This document shows, in pieces, positions 14,284 through 15,532 of a stretch of 15,532 bases of DNA. The stretch covers positions 1-15,532 of the forward strand of contig NZ_URNN01000082.1 in assembly GCF_900549175.1 (NCBI RefSeq), written 5' to 3'. The DNA comes from an uncultured Prevotella sp. (GTDB lineage Bacteria; Bacteroidota; Bacteroidia; Bacteroidales; Bacteroidaceae). The first letter of the stretch is position 1, and each line of letters begins with the position of its first letter. The notes below the pieces were generated by a model that worked only from the letters and a program-made list of their open reading frames with translations, searched no databases and had not been told where the DNA came from. A program made the position numbers and the translations under genes.

Positions 14284-15345
14284 TCAAAGTTCTGTGTCCT
14301 GCAACACTATCCTCCACGAGTTTATGTATATTTGCGAACCGAGCCAGTTGCCGTTTTTCAGGAAGAACACAAGGTCGAACACATCCTGACGGTCAAGAAA
14401 CTCCTGGTCGGCCATGTCGCGGTTGTAGTACCCCTTCACCAGAAGGGCGTAGTCGGTGAGCGGTATGTTGAGCACCTCTGCTCCGGTCTCGTTGTTGACT
14501 ATGACGAGCCTTGTCTCACGGCCCTTCACCAACCTCGAGATGGTAAGCTCGGCCACTACGGCGTTCTGCACACCGACGGCAGTCTGGCGCGTGGCCGGTG
14601 CCGCCGTTAGCTCCGCCCCGGTGCCGCCGTCGAAATCGGCGGAGGCCGTCTCGGTGTACCACGCATGGTAGGTGACGGTCTCGTCGGCGATGAGCGAGTT
14701 GTCCCAGTCCATGAAACCGTTGTCGGAGGTGATGAAGAACGAGAACCGGTCGGCGTCTATCTCCTCGCCCTCTGTCAGGTTCTGCAGAACCACGCGTATG
14801 TTGTTGGTGTTCTTCACCAGCGGTACGGTGTATGTGTACACACCCTCGTCGCCGCTGAACGTCAGGTTGTCGAGACGTCCGTAGAACAGACGGTCGATGT
14901 CCTTGTCGACAAAAGCCCCGCCGCCTGCGTCGTGCTCGCGGTTGAGCCTGCAGGTGAGCTGCCGCCCCTTGTCTCCGTCGGACACTACGAACGAACGCTT
15001 GTCATCAGTGCCGCACCATGCCGTCAGGCTGTATTTTCCCGGTGGAATGTCACCGTCGATGTCGATGGCGTAGCCGTCGGCGGCAAGAGCCTCTCCCCGC
15101 TCCGTGCGCTGCCATACTATGCTGTCGTTGCCGTCAAGCAGGTATAGTGTCACCATGTTCACCTCGTGGGCGAAGGCATCGGCAAACTTCATGTTGTAGT
15201 CGTACCTGAACTTCACCCTGTAATGAGGCGTACAGTCACCCTCATCATCGTAGATGACACCGTTGCAGGAGCATACGGTCATGTATGCAAAGGCTAAAGC
15301 CAGCAGGAGCCTGCCCTTTCTTGATATATAAGACATTATGTCCAT
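14284..15345 (-). CDS. Mfa2/FimB-family fimbrial anchor lipoprotein
   Basis: A 353-residue lipoprotein of the FimB/Mfa2 family, which anchors the fimbria in the outer membrane and limits its length in Porphyromonas. The signal peptide (RKGRLLLALAFAYMTVCSC) ends at two close cysteines, Cys25 and Cys27; Cys27 is the likelier lipid site. The family hallmark follows at once: IYDDEGDC...HYRVKFRYDYNMKFADAFAHEVN (31-63), then VTLYLLD (65-71), LTAWCG (107-112), and FFLKNGNWLGSQIYINSWRIV (327-347) at the C-terminus. The frame is open to 15513, but I reject that start: the extra 56 residues are Arg-rich and precede the signal peptide. Met57 (15345) or Met60 (15336) puts the signal at the N-terminus. 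It is the first gene of the minus-strand fimbrial operon. Confidence 0.85.
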   Translation of the reverse strand: MDIMSYISRKGRLLLALAFAYMTVCSCNGVIYDDEGDCTPHYRVKFRYDYNMKFADAFAHEVNMVTLYLLDGNDSIVWQRTERGEALAADGYAIDIDGDIPPGKYSLTAWCGTDDKRSFVVSDGDKGRQLTCRLNREHDAGGGAFVDKDIDRLFYGRLDNLTFSGDEGVYTYTVPLVKNTNNIRVVLQNLTEGEEIDADRFSFFITSDNGFMDWDNSLIADETVTYHAWYTETASADFDGGTGAELTAAPATRQTAVGVQNAVVAELTISRLVKGRETRLVIVNNETGAEVLNIPLTDYALLVKGYYNRDMADQEFLDRQDVFDLVFFLKNGNWLGSQIYINSWRIVLQDTEL

Positions 15346-15532
15346 TCGTGCCACTGTCGTTTTTTGTATTGTTGTTAATGTTATATGTATATATGCTGTA
15401 CGTGATTCTTTCACGCGCCGTATTTTCACTTCTGGTGGGAAAACGCCCCGCACGCCCCGTCTTCTGCGCCGGTAAGTGTGTGGCCGCCGTCCTTGCCCGT
15501 CCTTTCCCTGCACCGGAACGGAGATGCCCCGC
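15346..15532. other. Leader of the fimbrial operon and GC-rich edge sequence of unclear status
   Basis: Next to the anchor gene, about 60 bp (15346-15405) is AT-rich leader on the minus strand (ATATATACATATAACATTA). No clear TAnnTTTG box was found, so the operon promoter may be weak, regulated or missed. A small dyad (CGTGA-N5-TCACG) lies at 15401-15415. From about 15416 to the edge the sequence turns sharply GC-rich and is open in several frames on both strands, so it may be the end of another gene. One minus-strand frame closes with TGA at 15426-15428. None of the translations is recognisable. Confidence 0.3.

Noticed and set aside
15346..15513. 56-residue N-terminal extension of the Mfa2/FimB-like protein.
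   Set aside because: The extension is Arg-rich and would place the lipoprotein signal peptide internally. Starts at 15345 or 15336 restore a normal signal sequence.
1..15532. CRISPR arrays, tRNA or rRNA genes, integrase, transposase or phage genes.
   Set aside because: No regularly spaced repeats, tRNA-like cloverleaf or matching coding motifs were seen on either strand.

Overview
The window looks like chromosomal DNA of a Bacteroidales bacterium, most likely a gut or oral Prevotella-type organism. Four things point there: the short primary sigma factor without region 1.1, a TTTG/TAnnTTTG-type promoter in front of it, A-rich leaders instead of Shine-Dalgarno sites, and an Mfa2/FimB-family fimbrial lipoprotein operon. 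No plasmid, phage or insertion-sequence gene was seen.

Layout. (1) 1-2391, plus strand: two secreted proteins 15 bp apart. The first is cut by the window edge and ends in a dockerin-like module. The second has a cohesin/CBM-fold-like N-terminus and a C-terminal sorting-like tail. A strong hairpin follows. (2) 2571-4132, plus: a complete HtrA/DegP-family periplasmic protease with its own putative promoter and terminator. (3) 4150-6720, plus: a canonical Bacteroidales promoter driving the primary sigma factor gene, followed closely by a small exported protein, an HPr kinase/PEPCK-like P-loop protein and a PqqD-family protein. The last two look like parts of a RiPP-type (modified peptide) pathway, but no precursor or maturase is visible. 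(4) 6721-6964: a convergent intergenic region holding an 89-bp element with perfect 28-bp inverted arms. (5) 6965-9811, minus: xylB then xylA, which convert D-xylose to D-xylulose 5-phosphate. (6) 9812-10131: a 320-bp AT-rich gap. (7) 10132-15345, minus: a three-gene fimbria-like lipoprotein operon, transcribed as Mfa2/FimB-type anchor, then fimbrillin-like subunit, then a 969-residue DUF4906-like protein that may sit at the fimbrial tip. (8) 15346-15532: the operon leader plus GC-rich sequence of unclear coding status.

How the genes relate. Most of the content concerns the cell envelope (secreted dockerin protein, HtrA quality control, fimbria-like lipoproteins), with a housekeeping sigma factor and a pentose-use operon between. 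The least explained parts are the HprK-like/PqqD pair behind rpoD, the palindromic element after it, and the visible base-composition shift inside the large fimbrial gene. All assignments come from reading the sequence and recalling families; no database search was run.
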